Positions 6,362-14,278 of a stretch of 19,781 nucleotides of DNA are shown in pieces. The stretch's first letter is position 1. Each line of letters starts with the position of its first letter. This DNA comes from Actinomycetes bacterium (lineage in GTDB: Bacteria > Actinomycetota > Actinomycetes > Propionibacteriales > Propionibacteriaceae): positions 1 through 19,781 of the forward strand of contig JAEVYS010000126.1 in the NCBI GenBank assembly GCA_023392635.1. Direction: 5' to 3'. Position numbers and translations under genes: made by a program. A model generated the notes under the pieces. That model was not told the origin of the DNA and made no database searches. It saw nothing but the letters and a program-made list of their open reading frames with translations.

Positions 6362-7189
6362 TCAGAACAGGACGGTGGCGAACTCCCCCACCTGTTCATA
6401 CCCCACGCGCTCGTAGCAGCGGATCGCCCTGGTGTTGAAGTCGTTCACGTACAGGCAGGCGGTCTGGTAGTCGGCGAGCACGTACTCGGTCACGCCCGCC
6501 ACGGCGGGGATCGACAAGCCCCTCCCGCGCAGCGCGGGTTTCAGCCACACGCCCTGGATCTGGGCGACCTGGCCGCTCGCCGCACCCACGTCGCTCTTGA
6601 AGACGACCTCTCCGTCCTGGACGATGCCGAACGCCCGCCCCGAGTCGACGAGCCAGCGGCAGTAGCTGCGGTAGCTGGTGTCCCCGCCGGCCAGCGGGTC
6701 GGCGCCCACCTCTTCGGTGTACATTGCGACCGAGGCGGCGAAGTACGACTCGAAGTCGGCGGGCGTGATCGGACGCACCCGCGGGTCCGCGTCCGCCCGA
6801 GGCGCGTCCGTGATCGCCATCACCGGCTGGCGCGGCCGGACCTCGCGGACCTGCGAGTAGGACTTGCCCCACCGTTCCGACAGCGCGCGCCACAGCGGCA
6901 GCGAGAACCACGACGGGCCGACGATCGACTGGCACGTACGGCGCCGCCCGGCGGCTTCCACGAAGGCGGGCAGGGGGTCGGAATCCTTCACCACGGGCAC
7001 GAGGTTCGCTCCGCTGTGCAGCAGCGAGGTGGGCGCCGTGGCCGGCCAGCCCCAGACCACCCCCGGCGCACCCGGGTTCAGCACGCCGGCGTCCAGCCGG
7101 GAGCCGACGAAGACGTTGATCACGGGATCCTCGGCCACCAGCCGCCGGGCGACGGGAGCGTCCCAGCTGGTGAGGATCCGGGCGGTCAT
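6362..7189 (-). CDS. DUF4081-GNAT family N-acetyltransferase (Rv2867c-like)
   Basis: This 275-residue protein has an N-terminal DUF4081-like domain (about 1-125, with DPVINVFVGSRLDAG and WGWPATAPTSLLHSG). A GNAT acetyltransferase domain follows (about 138-275). The acetyl-CoA loop is seen as VWLKPALRGRGLS (214-226), followed by LYVNDFNTRAIRCYERVGY (247-264), typical of motif A/B. In mycobacteria a gene of this type follows ispG (gcpE), and the order is the same here. The physiological substrate is not known. The start ATG (7187-7189) comes 2 nt after the ispG stop with no good ribosome-binding site, so translation probably relies on coupling. The open frame continues far upstream to 7825, but that part is antisense-frame shadow of ispG. 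Confidence 0.9.
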   Translation of the reverse strand: MTARILTSWDAPVARRLVAEDPVINVFVGSRLDAGVLNPGAPGVVWGWPATAPTSLLHSGANLVPVVKDSDPLPAFVEAAGRRRTCQSIVGPSWFSLPLWRALSERWGKSYSQVREVRPRQPVMAITDAPRADADPRVRPITPADFESYFAASVAMYTEEVGADPLAGGDTSYRSYCRWLVDSGRAFGIVQDGEVVFKSDVGAASGQVAQIQGVWLKPALRGRGLSIPAVAGVTEYVLADYQTACLYVNDFNTRAIRCYERVGYEQVGEFATVLF

Positions 7190-7191
7190 GG

Positions 7192-8340
7192 CTAGGAGAC
7201 GGAGACCTCGACGGGACCGGACTCGGTGGCCGGCATCTCGGCCGCGAGGCGATTCGCCTCCTCGATCAGCGTGGCGACGATCTCGGACTCGGGAACCGTC
7301 TTGATCACCTCGCCGCGCACGAAGATCTGGCCCTTGCCGTTGCCGGAGGCGACGCCGAGGTCTGCTTCGCGGGCTTCGCCGGGGCCGTTCACGACGCAGC
7401 CCATCACGGCCACGCGCAGCGGGACCTCCATGCCGGTGAGCCCCTCGGTGACCTCCTCGGCCAGCTTGTACACGTCCACCTGGGCCCGGCCGCAGGACGG
7501 GCAGGAGACGATCTCCAGGTGGCGCGGACGCAGGTTCAGCGACTCCAGGATCTTGATGCCGACCTTCACCTCCTCCACGGGCGGGGCGGACAGCGAGACC
7601 CGGATGGTGTCGCCGATGCCCTTGGCGAGCAGCGCGCCGAACGCCACCGAGCTCTTGATGGTGCCCTGGAAGGCCGGCCCGGCCTCGGTCACCCCCAGGT
7701 GCAGCGGGTAGTCGCACACCTCGCTCAGCTGCTCGTAGGCGCGGACCATGACGACCGGGTCGTGGTGCTTCACCGAGATCTTGAAATCCCGGAAGTCGTG
7801 CTCCTCGAAGAGGCTCGCCTCCCACAGCGCCGACTCCACGAGCGCCTCGGCGGTGGGCGCGCCGTACTTGGCGAGGATGCGCTTGTCGAGGGAACCGGCG
7901 TTGACGCCGATGCGGATGGACACACCCGCATCCTTCGCCGCCTGCGCGATCTGCTTCACCTGGTCATCGAACGCCCGGATGTTGCCGGGGTTGACCCGGA
8001 CGGCGGCGCAGCCGGCGTCGATCGCCGCGAACACGTACTTCGGCTGGAAGTGGATGTCGGCGATCACCGGGATCTGGCTCTTCTTGGCGATGATGTGCAG
8101 GACGTCGGCGTCGTCCTGGCTCGGGACCGCGACCCGGACGATGTCGCAGCCGGTGGCGGTGAGTTCGGCGATCTGCTGCAGCGTGCCGTTGATGTCGGTG
8201 GTCTTGGTGATGGTCATCGACTGCACCGAGATCGGCGCACCGCCACCGACCGCGACCTTGCCCACCTTGATCTGGCGGGTCGGGCGGCGAGGCGCGATCA
8301 CCGGCGGCGGTGTCGCGGGCATCCCAAGGTTTACGGTCAT
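7192..8340 (-). CDS. ispG: 4-hydroxy-3-methylbut-2-enyl diphosphate synthase (flavodoxin/ferredoxin)
   Basis: IspG (GcpE) is the iron-sulfur enzyme of the MEP pathway that reduces MEcPP to HMBPP. At 382 residues it is of the short bacterial form. The TIM-barrel part shows VQSMTITKTTDINGTLQQI (39-57), VRVAVPSQDDAD (68-79), PVIADIHF (91-98) and VRVNPGNI (114-121). The 4Fe-4S ligands are Cys280 and Cys283 (SCPSCGR) and Cys315 (VMGCVVNGPGE), with Glu322 as the fourth ligand, matching the known C-x2-C...C...E pattern. The start ATG (8338-8340) has GAGGAG just upstream. GNAT and glyoxalase-fold genes follow in the same operon. The pathway partner dxr lies 2.2 kb upstream. Confidence 0.97.
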   Translation of the reverse strand: MTVNLGMPATPPPVIAPRRPTRQIKVGKVAVGGGAPISVQSMTITKTTDINGTLQQIAELTATGCDIVRVAVPSQDDADVLHIIAKKSQIPVIADIHFQPKYVFAAIDAGCAAVRVNPGNIRAFDDQVKQIAQAAKDAGVSIRIGVNAGSLDKRILAKYGAPTAEALVESALWEASLFEEHDFRDFKISVKHHDPVVMVRAYEQLSEVCDYPLHLGVTEAGPAFQGTIKSSVAFGALLAKGIGDTIRVSLSAPPVEEVKVGIKILESLNLRPRHLEIVSCPSCGRAQVDVYKLAEEVTEGLTGMEVPLRVAVMGCVVNGPGEAREADLGVASGNGKGQIFVRGEVIKTVPESEIVATLIEEANRLAAEMPATESGPVEVSVS

Positions 8341-8501
8341 CTGCTCCTCGTTCTGTACGACAGCGGCGCCGTGGCGGCGTCATCCGGCCAACAGCCTACC
8401 TACGCCGCGGAATTCCGTGGACGGGTGCGCCGCGCGGCACGCTGGGCGAGGATGGGGGAACGTCTCCCGGCACCCGGCCGTAGTGAGGACAGGAGGTCGC
8501 G
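8341..8501. promoter_or_regulatory. Divergent intergenic region between ispG and the META-domain gene
   Basis: This 161-bp region must carry promoters in both directions. Toward ispG (minus strand) there is TAGGCT at 8393-8398, a TANNNT -10 candidate with no clear -35. A 10-bp palindrome CGGAATTCCG lies at 8408-8417. Toward the plus-strand gene the only clear signal is the AGGAGG ribosome-binding site at 8491-8496, 5 nt before the GTG. No known regulator box was recognised. Confidence 0.3.
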
Positions 8502-9284
8502 GTGGCGCAGGATCCGGTCAGGGACGCGGAGTTCACCGCCTTCGTCGCGGCCGCGTCCCCGACACTCGGACGGACGGCGTGGCTGCTCACCGGAAACCCG
8601 GAGGCGGCCGCAGCGCTGTTGCAGGCGACCCTGGTGAAGACCTATGTGGCCTGGCCACGCGTGCAACCGGGCGGCGCAGCTTCGTACGCCGAAGACACGA
8701 TGGCCGCGCTCGGCGGCCGCGCGCAGGACGGACCACAGCGACCTGCGACGCGGCCCCCCGCCGACGATGTGGACAACGTCGCGGTCGACCTGGAAGCCGT
8801 GCTGGACGCCGGCCGCGAAGCCGTGCGTGGCCGGCGGCTGGGCTGGACGGTGGCCGGCATCACCGTCCTCGCCGTGGTGTCGTCCATCGTGACGCCGCTG
8901 CTGATCGCCCAGACCGTTCCTCCCCCGCCGGCAGCGAGTCCCGCGGCCCCGGGCACGCAGACCCTCCGGCTGGAGGGAACGACCTGGTACCTGTCGCCCG
9001 AGAGCGGGGAGTGGGTGCGCGGTCGTGGAGTGACCTTGCGGGTCGACGACTCCCGGGTGTCGGGAGAGACCGGATGCGGGAGCTACACCGCAACCCTGGA
9101 GCGCACCGGCGGGAGGTGGGCGATCACGGGCCTGAGGAACACCGCCATGACCTGCCCGACGCAGTCAGCGACCCTGGCGAACCGGTTCCTGGCCAGGCTC
9201 GCCCGAATCACCTCGGGTGAGGTCGGGAGCGACCGCCTCCGCCTGGAGTCGCCCGAGGGCCCGCTGGTGTTCAGCGGGCCCTGA
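8502..9284 (+). CDS. Membrane protein with ECF-sigma-like N-terminus and extracytoplasmic META/HslJ-like domain
   Basis: This 260-residue protein joins three parts. Residues 8-70 (FTAFVAAASPTLGRTAWLLT, then LLQATLVKTYVAWPRV) resemble region 2 of SigE-family ECF sigma factors. The usual acidic AEDLLQ core is AAALLQ here, and no region 4 follows. Residues 113-136 form one hydrophobic membrane segment after an Arg-rich stop (RGRRLG), so the N-terminus should be cytoplasmic. A Pro/Ala linker leads to a META/HslJ-like domain (155-258) with LEGTTWYLS, SGETGCGSY and AMTCPT; the motif cysteines are Cys192 and Cys218. META domains occur in heat-shock and envelope proteins, and their ligand is unknown. 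The start is GTG with a perfect AGGAGG 5 nt upstream. The gene stands alone between ispG and the site-2 protease, convergent to the latter. Function is unknown. Confidence 0.82.
   Translation: MAQDPVRDAEFTAFVAAASPTLGRTAWLLTGNPEAAAALLQATLVKTYVAWPRVQPGGAASYAEDTMAALGGRAQDGPQRPATRPPADDVDNVAVDLEAVLDAGREAVRGRRLGWTVAGITVLAVVSSIVTPLLIAQTVPPPPAASPAAPGTQTLRLEGTTWYLSPESGEWVRGRGVTLRVDDSRVSGETGCGSYTATLERTGGRWAITGLRNTAMTCPTQSATLANRFLARLARITSGEVGSDRLRLESPEGPLVFSGP
9256..9282. terminator. Perfect 11-bp hairpin over the stop of the META-domain gene (candidate bidirectional terminator)
   Basis: AGGGCCCGCTG (9256-9266) and CAGCGGGCCCT (9272-9282) form a perfect 11-bp stem with a 5-nt loop. The stem includes the last codons and the first base of the TGA stop. 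It lies 12 bp past the stop of the convergent protease gene (9295), so it could end both transcripts. There is no U-tract on either side. Such U-less hairpins are common in actinobacteria, but their efficiency is uncertain. Confidence 0.55.
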
Positions 9285-9294
9285 CCTGCTGCGA

Positions 9295-10584
9295 TCAGAA
9301 CAGCTGCACCGGGCTGACGATGTCGGCCAGGATCAGGGCGACACCGCTCACCAGGAGAAGAGCCCCGACGGCGTACGCGACCGGGAGCAGCGTGGCGGTG
9401 TCGAAGAAGCCAGGATCGCGGCGTCCGAACAGCTTCGCGACCTTCCGCCGGGCCCACTCGTACACCGCACCCGCGATGTGGCCGCCGTCGAGCGGGGGAA
9501 GCGGGACGAAGTTGAACAGGGCCAGGAACAGGTTCACCGAGGCGAGCAGGGTGGCGAACGTGGCCACCTTCTCCGGCAGGCTCACCTCACCGGAGGCGAC
9601 CACCTGGCCGGCCACCGTGCTGGCACCCACGATGCTGATCGGGTCGTAGACGCTGCGCGGCTGGCCCGTGGCCATGCCGTACACCACGTGCCAGACCTTC
9701 ACCGGGAACTGCACGAGGGCGACCACGCTCTGCTGGGTCATCGTCCACATGTCGCCGAGGACGTCGGCGGGACCGCCGCGGACCAGCTCACGCCGGGGGC
9801 TCACGCCCAGCCAGCCGGCCTGCACCCGCGCCGACGGGTCGAGGGTGTCGGCGACGCTGTTCACGACGGTGTTGACCGGGGTCAGGGCGACCTCAGCCCC
9901 GTCCCGCTCCACCACGATGCGGGCCTCGCCGCCCAGGTTGGCGCGGATGAGCGCGCTCAGCTGGGCGTAGGTCGTGATCGGGACGCCGTTGAAGCTCACC
10001 ACCCGGTCACCCACCTTCAGGCCGGCCGCCGCCGCCGGGGAGACCGGGTCGGTCGCGGTGCACTCGGTGCGCGTGGGGTCGGTGAGCACGCACGCCTGCA
10101 CGTAGGCGACGGTGGTCTGGGGACGCGCCACCCCGTAGGTGGCGGTCACGCCGAGCAGCAGGACGAACGCGATCAGCAGGTTCATCACCGGGCCGCCGGC
10201 CATGACGACCAGCTTCTGCCAGGTCTTCTTCTGGTATAGGAGTCGTTCCTGCTCCACGTCGGTGGGAGTGATGTCCTCCCACTCCGCGCTGCGCGCGGTA
10301 TCGGCGAAGTCGGCCAGGCGGGTCCGTCGGTAGGTGCCGTCCGGACGTGGCGGGTACATGCCGAGCAGCTGGACGAAGCCCCCCAGCGGGAACCACTTGA
10401 TGCCGTACTCGGTCTCGCCCTTCCTGGTCGACCACATCGTCGGGCCGAAGCCGACGAAGTACTTGGGCACCCGCACTCCGAAGCGCTTGGCCGGCACCAT
10501 GTGGCCGATCTCGTGGAGGGCGACCGACGCCATGATGAGCGCGAAGAAGGCGATCGCGAACCCGATCACGGTCAGGGTTTCCAT
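9295..10584 (-). CDS. Site-2 intramembrane zinc metalloprotease, M50 family (Rip1/RseP-like)
   Basis: This family cuts transmembrane anti-sigma factors inside the membrane to release ECF sigma factors (RseP in E. coli, Rip1/Rv2869c in Mycobacterium). The 429-residue protein has the HEIGH zinc site in the first membrane segment (24-28), FPLGGFVQL (65-73), a second conserved segment VVMAGGPVMNLLIAF (126-140) and a PDZ domain (about 180-270; AGLKVGDRVVSFNG). The third zinc ligand is in FNFVPLPPLDGGH (357-369), followed by a final membrane segment near the C-terminus. Cys165 and Cys175 lie just before the PDZ domain and might pair. The start ATG lies 1 nt after the dxr stop, the same dxr-rip1 coupling as in mycobacteria. 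Target anti-sigma factors are not in this window. Confidence 0.95.
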   Translation of the reverse strand: METLTVIGFAIAFFALIMASVALHEIGHMVPAKRFGVRVPKYFVGFGPTMWSTRKGETEYGIKWFPLGGFVQLLGMYPPRPDGTYRRTRLADFADTARSAEWEDITPTDVEQERLLYQKKTWQKLVVMAGGPVMNLLIAFVLLLGVTATYGVARPQTTVAYVQACVLTDPTRTECTATDPVSPAAAAGLKVGDRVVSFNGVPITTYAQLSALIRANLGGEARIVVERDGAEVALTPVNTVVNSVADTLDPSARVQAGWLGVSPRRELVRGGPADVLGDMWTMTQQSVVALVQFPVKVWHVVYGMATGQPRSVYDPISIVGASTVAGQVVASGEVSLPEKVATFATLLASVNLFLALFNFVPLPPLDGGHIAGAVYEWARRKVAKLFGRRDPGFFDTATLLPVAYAVGALLLVSGVALILADIVSPVQLF

Positions 10585-10585
10585 G

Positions 10586-11758
10586 TCACTGCTCCTCCGG
10601 GCGGGCGGGCTCGTGCCCGATGCGTTCGGCAGCCGCCGTCCGGGCCCAGGCGTCCGCGGCGAGCACCGCCGGAACGCTCAGGGCTTCGCGGACCGGCCGG
10701 GCCAGATGGGCGTCCACCACGTCGGCTACCACCTCAACGATGCCAGTGAAGTCCAACCGGCCGGCGCAGAACGCGTCCACGCACACCTCGTTGGCCGCGT
10801 TGTAGACCGCGGGCGCCAGCCCTCCGGCGATCCCGCAGCGCCGGGCGAGCTCGACAGCGGGGAACGCGTCGTCGTCGAGGGGCTCGAACGTCCAGCTGGC
10901 CGCCGTGGTCCAGTCGCACGAAGCGGCCGCGTCGGGGGTCCGCTCCGGCCACGAAAGGGCCAGAGCGATCGGCAGCCTCATGTCCGGTGGCGAGCACTGG
11001 GCGATCGTGGAGCCGTCACAGAACTCGACCATCGAGTGCACGACCGACTGCGGGTGCACCACCACCTGGATGGCGTTCACGTCGACCCCGTAGAGCAGGC
11101 CCGCCTCGAGGAGTTCGAGCCCCTTGTTGACCAGCGTGGCCGAGTTGATCGTGATCACCCGGCCCATCCGCCAGGTGGGGTGCGCCATGGCCTGCTCGGG
11201 CGTCGCCGAGCGGAGGCGCTCACGCGTCCAGCCGCGGAACGGCCCGCCGGACGCGGTGAGGATCAGCCTGCGCACCTCCTCGGCGCGTCCGGCGCGCAGC
11301 GCCTGGGCGAACGCCGAGTGCTCGGAGTCGACCGGCACGATCTGCCCGGGCGCGGCTGCGTCGGTGACCAGGCTGCCACCGATCACGAGGGACTCCTTGT
11401 TGGCCAGCGCCAGCGACGTGCCGACGGCGAGCGTGGCGAGGGTCGGCTCCAGGCCGGCTGCCCCGGTGATGCCGTTCAGCACGACGTCACACTCCAGCGC
11501 GGCGAGCCGGGTGGACGCGTCCGGGCCCGACCAGACCGTCGTTCCGGGGAGTTCGGCGGCGACCCGCGCGGCCGCGTCCGGATCGGTCACCGCGACCACC
11601 TCGGGACGCAGCGCGCGGGCCTGCCCGACCAGGAGGTCCACCGACGAGCCGCCGGCGCCGAGGCCGACCACCCGGAACCGGTCCGGACGGCGGGAGACCA
11701 CGTCGACGGCCTGCGTGCCGATGGAGCCGGTGCTGCCGAGCACGACCACTTCCCGCAT
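10586..11758 (-). CDS. dxr: 1-deoxy-D-xylulose 5-phosphate reductoisomerase
   Basis: Dxr converts DXP to MEP, the committed step of the MEP isoprenoid pathway, using NADPH and a divalent metal. The 390-residue protein begins with the NADPH-binding GSTGSIG (8-14). It then shows LNGITGAAGL (94-103), LANKESLV (118-125), PVDSEHSAF (142-150) with metal ligands Asp144 and Glu146, TASGGPFR (168-175), HPTWRMG (193-199), NSATLVNKGLE (205-215) with the third metal ligand Glu215, and HPQSVVHSMVEF (235-246). This is a complete set of catalytic motifs. The ATG start has AGGAGG about 10 nt upstream. It shares an operon with the site-2 protease, and ispG of the same pathway lies 2.2 kb downstream. Confidence 0.97.
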   Translation of the reverse strand: MREVVVLGSTGSIGTQAVDVVSRRPDRFRVVGLGAGGSSVDLLVGQARALRPEVVAVTDPDAAARVAAELPGTTVWSGPDASTRLAALECDVVLNGITGAAGLEPTLATLAVGTSLALANKESLVIGGSLVTDAAAPGQIVPVDSEHSAFAQALRAGRAEEVRRLILTASGGPFRGWTRERLRSATPEQAMAHPTWRMGRVITINSATLVNKGLELLEAGLLYGVDVNAIQVVVHPQSVVHSMVEFCDGSTIAQCSPPDMRLPIALALSWPERTPDAAASCDWTTAASWTFEPLDDDAFPAVELARRCGIAGGLAPAVYNAANEVCVDAFCAGRLDFTGIVEVVADVVDAHLARPVREALSVPAVLAADAWARTAAAERIGHEPARPEEQ

Positions 11759-11860
11759 GAATGCCTTTCCTCCTGCACCGTGTTCGCCGAAAGCCTATGC
11801 GAGAGCGACAGCGCGCGCGCCAGCCCGGCGGCGCCGCAGCGGCTGGGTAGGGTGCGATCC
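11759..11860. promoter_or_regulatory. Divergent promoter region between dxr and the LOG-family gene
   Basis: Toward dxr (minus strand) TAGGCT at 11792-11797 is a TANNNT -10 candidate that would give a 5' leader of about 27 nt. Toward the plus strand TAGGGT at 11848-11853 lies 7 nt before an ATG (11861), the spacing of a leaderless transcript. No clear -35 elements are visible for either. The calls rest on -10 pattern and position only. Confidence 0.4.
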
Positions 11861-11911
11861 ATGCACGATGACCGTGTGCTTCTCGCGGTGGGCGTCGAGG
11901 AGCCGGCATGA
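11861..11911 (+). CDS. Possible 16-residue leader peptide overlapping the LOG gene start
   Basis: ATG at 11861 opens a 16-codon ORF (MHDDRVLLAVGVEEPA) whose TGA overlaps the ATG of the next gene as ATGA. A TAGGGT -10 box ends 7 nt before the ATG, so the mRNA could be leaderless and translation would begin here. The ribosome-binding site of the next gene (GAGGAG, 11898-11903) is inside this ORF. That layout suits translational coupling or a leader peptide. It is too short to show codon bias, and similar ORFs arise by chance. Confidence 0.4.
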   Translation: MHDDRVLLAVGVEEPA

Positions 11912-13017
11912 GCCACGGAGCGCCCGTTCCGCAGCGCGCGGGGACGGGCGCCGAGGTCGACTCGCTGGCGGACTTCGACGCGCGGCTCGCGTCCGGGGCC
12001 TCCCTGGCCGAGTGCTACCTGCAGTCGCTGGACCTGACCGGTCGCAGCCAGGCGCTGCTCGCCACCGATGTGACGCGCACGGTCTTCCTCGGCTGCAGCT
12101 TCGGTCCCGGAGTCGAGGCGCAGCTGGAGACGCGCGGCGCGTTGGTGTTCCCGAGCCTGCCCGACCTGCCCTTCAGCCCGTACCGGTCAGGGCTGTACAC
12201 CGCGACCGAGCTCTACACCGGCCTCGAGAACGGCTACCGGTACACCCTCGACGCGCGGGTGTACCGGTGGTGGCGCCACGTCGGCCAGCACCGGAGCCTC
12301 ACCAGCGAACTCGGCATGACGCTGCACGACCATGCGATCACCGAGGCGCTGGACGCAGTGGGCCTGGACGGAGCCGTCGGGGTGATGGGCGGTCACCAGC
12401 TCGTGCGCGGCACCGGTGGGTACGCGGAGGCGGCCGCCCTGGGGCGCCGGCTCGCCGCGGTGGGCCGGACTGTGATCACCGGCGGCGGCCCGGGTGCGAT
12501 GGAGGCGGTGAACCTCGGCGCATCCCTCGTCGGGGACGACGATGACCTGGCGCAGGCCCTGTCCATGCTCGCCGAGCGGCCCCGCTTCGCCGACGACATC
12601 GCCTCCTGGGTCCGTGAGGGGCTGGCGGTGCGCGACCGCTTCGACGTCACCGGGCCCAGCTACGGCGTCCCGACCTGGCTCTACGGGCACGAGCCACCCA
12701 ACGTGTTCAGCACCGGCATCGCGAAGCTCTTTTCGAACGCGATCCGCGAGGACGTGCTGCTGCGGCACGCGACCGGAGGCCTGGTCTGCCTGCCGGGGGC
12801 TGCGGGAACCGTCCAGGAGGTGTTCCAGGCCGTCACGCCCCGGTTCTATGCGGCCGCCGACGACCCGGTTCCGCCGCTGGTCCTGGTGGGAGCGGACTAC
12901 TGGACGCACACCCGTCCGGCCTGGCCACTGCTGTCCAGTCTCGCCGAGGGTCTCCCGATGGCCGCCGCCATCCACCTCGTCGACAGCGTCGCCGAGGTCG
13001 CTGCCCTTCTCGGCTGA
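11908..13017 (+). CDS. Long LOG-family protein (nucleotide phosphoribohydrolase-like, TIGR00730/lysine-decarboxylase-like fold)
   Basis: LOG-family enzymes release free bases, including cytokinins, from nucleoside 5'-monophosphates. This protein has 369 residues, longer than the usual 180-200, because about 150 residues precede the Rossmann core. The core shows VMGGHQLVRG (159-168), TVITGGGPGAMEAVNLG (188-204) and GLVCLPGAAGTVQEVFQ (291-307). The last replaces the canonical PGGxGTxxE with PGAAGTVQE (296-304), so the second Gly is Ala. The N-terminal extension has GCSFGPGVE and two Tyr-rich stretches and shows no domain I recognise. Long LOG-like proteins of this kind occur in actinobacteria; their substrate is not established. 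ATG 11908 has GAGGAG 4 nt upstream. The gene is alone on the plus strand between dxr and rlmN. Confidence 0.85.
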   Translation: MSHGAPVPQRAGTGAEVDSLADFDARLASGASLAECYLQSLDLTGRSQALLATDVTRTVFLGCSFGPGVEAQLETRGALVFPSLPDLPFSPYRSGLYTATELYTGLENGYRYTLDARVYRWWRHVGQHRSLTSELGMTLHDHAITEALDAVGLDGAVGVMGGHQLVRGTGGYAEAAALGRRLAAVGRTVITGGGPGAMEAVNLGASLVGDDDDLAQALSMLAERPRFADDIASWVREGLAVRDRFDVTGPSYGVPTWLYGHEPPNVFSTGIAKLFSNAIREDVLLRHATGGLVCLPGAAGTVQEVFQAVTPRFYAAADDPVPPLVLVGADYWTHTRPAWPLLSSLAEGLPMAAAIHLVDSVAEVAALLG

Positions 13018-13054
13018 GCGTCCGGACCCCGACATTCGCCGGGAGGGCCACGCG

Positions 13055-14278
13055 TCAGGGGCGGGGGGCCAGATCGGCCTCGGTGGCCGCGAGCTGGCCA
13101 CAGGCACCGTCGATCTCCCGTCCCCGGGTGTCACGGACGGTGACCGGCACTCCCCTGGCTTCGAGGCGGCGCACGAACTCGTCCTCGTCCTGCCGGCGGG
13201 ACGCCGTCCACTTCGAGCCGGGGGTCGGGTTCAGCGGGATCAGGTTGACGTGCACCCAGCCCCGGCCGTACCGGTTCAGCAGGTTGGCCAGGGCGTCCGC
13301 GCGCCAGCCCTGGTCGTTGACATCCCTGATCAGCGCGTACTCGATCGACACCCGTCGTCCACTGGCCTCGAAGTAGTGGTGAGCGTTCATCACCACCTCT
13401 GCGACGGGCCAGCGGGTGTTGATCGGGCACAGGGTGTCACGCAGCTCGTCGTCGGGGGCGTGCAGGCTCACCGCGAGCGTCACCGGCAGGCCCTCGGCCG
13501 CCAGCCGCTGGATCTGCGGTACCAGTCCCACCGTGGACACCGTCACCCCGCGGGCCGAAATCCCCAGACCCTCCGGAGCGGGCGCGACGATCGACCGGAC
13601 CGCGCGGAGCACCGCGGTGTAGTTGGCCATCGGCTCGCCCATGCCCATGAACACGATGTTGTTCACCCGTCCGGGCCCCCCGGGCACCTCTCCGTCCCGC
13701 AGCCGGCGGGCCGCATCCATCACCTGGGCGAGGATCTCCCCGGTGCTCAGGTTGCGCTGCAGCCCGCCCTGCCCGGTGGCGCAGAACGGGCAGGCCATCC
13801 CGCAGCCGGCCTGCGACGAGATGCAGACCGTCGCCCGCTCCCTGCCCCTGCCGCTGGCCCGGATGCCGGGGACGCCGTAGCGCATCAGCACGCTCTCGAC
13901 GAGCGAGCCGTCGTGCAGCCGCCACAGGGTCTTCACCGTGGTGCCGGCATCGGCGGCCTGGTCCCGCACCCGGTCCAGCAGGGAGGGCGCGAAGCGCTCG
14001 GCGAGCACGGCGCGCTCGGCCTTCGGGATGTCGGTCCAGCCCGACGGGTCCGCCTGCAACCGCTCGAACAGGTGCCGGGTCAGCTGTGCGGCGCGGAACG
14101 CGGGCAGCCCGAGCTCGGCGATCGCATCGGCCCGCTCGGCGGCGTCCAGGTCGGCCCAGTGCTTCGGCGGCTTGCCGCGACGCGGCGCCCCCAGCGCCAG
14201 GGGGACGGTGCGTCCTGCCTGGGCGGCGGCCACGTCCCTCGCGTAGCTGGCCTCTTCCTCGGGTGTCAGTCCGGTCAC
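13055..14278 (-). CDS. rlmN: Dual-specificity 23S rRNA/tRNA adenine-C2 methyltransferase RlmN (radical SAM)
   Basis: RlmN methylates C2 of A2503 in 23S rRNA and A37 in some tRNAs. The 407-residue product has the radical-SAM cluster motif C-x3-C-x2-C in AGCGMACPFCATGQGG (157-172; Cys159, Cys163, Cys166). Other motifs are LVESVLMRY (126-134), NNIVFMGMGEPMANY (206-220), VTVSTVGLVP and the C-terminal DGACGQL with Cys393, the cysteine that forms the methyl-carrier intermediate together with the methylated Cys. It carries an extra N-terminal segment of about 40 residues compared with shorter homologues. The start is GTG (14276-14278) that overlaps the cdsA TGA as GTGA, so translation is coupled. 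It ends 37 bp from the convergent LOG gene. Confidence 0.96.
   Translation of the reverse strand: MTGLTPEEEASYARDVAAAQAGRTVPLALGAPRRGKPPKHWADLDAAERADAIAELGLPAFRAAQLTRHLFERLQADPSGWTDIPKAERAVLAERFAPSLLDRVRDQAADAGTTVKTLWRLHDGSLVESVLMRYGVPGIRASGRGRERATVCISSQAGCGMACPFCATGQGGLQRNLSTGEILAQVMDAARRLRDGEVPGGPGRVNNIVFMGMGEPMANYTAVLRAVRSIVAPAPEGLGISARGVTVSTVGLVPQIQRLAAEGLPVTLAVSLHAPDDELRDTLCPINTRWPVAEVVMNAHHYFEASGRRVSIEYALIRDVNDQGWRADALANLLNRYGRGWVHVNLIPLNPTPGSKWTASRRQDEDEFVRRLEARGVPVTVRDTRGREIDGACGQLAATEADLAPRP

Noticed and set aside
7190..7825. Upstream extension of the GNAT frame
   Set aside because: This part is an Arg/Gly-rich shadow of ispG in another frame; the protein family starts at the ATG at 7189.
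13018..13054. Terminator between the LOG gene and rlmN
   Set aside because: The 37-bp convergent gap has no inverted repeat of useful length.
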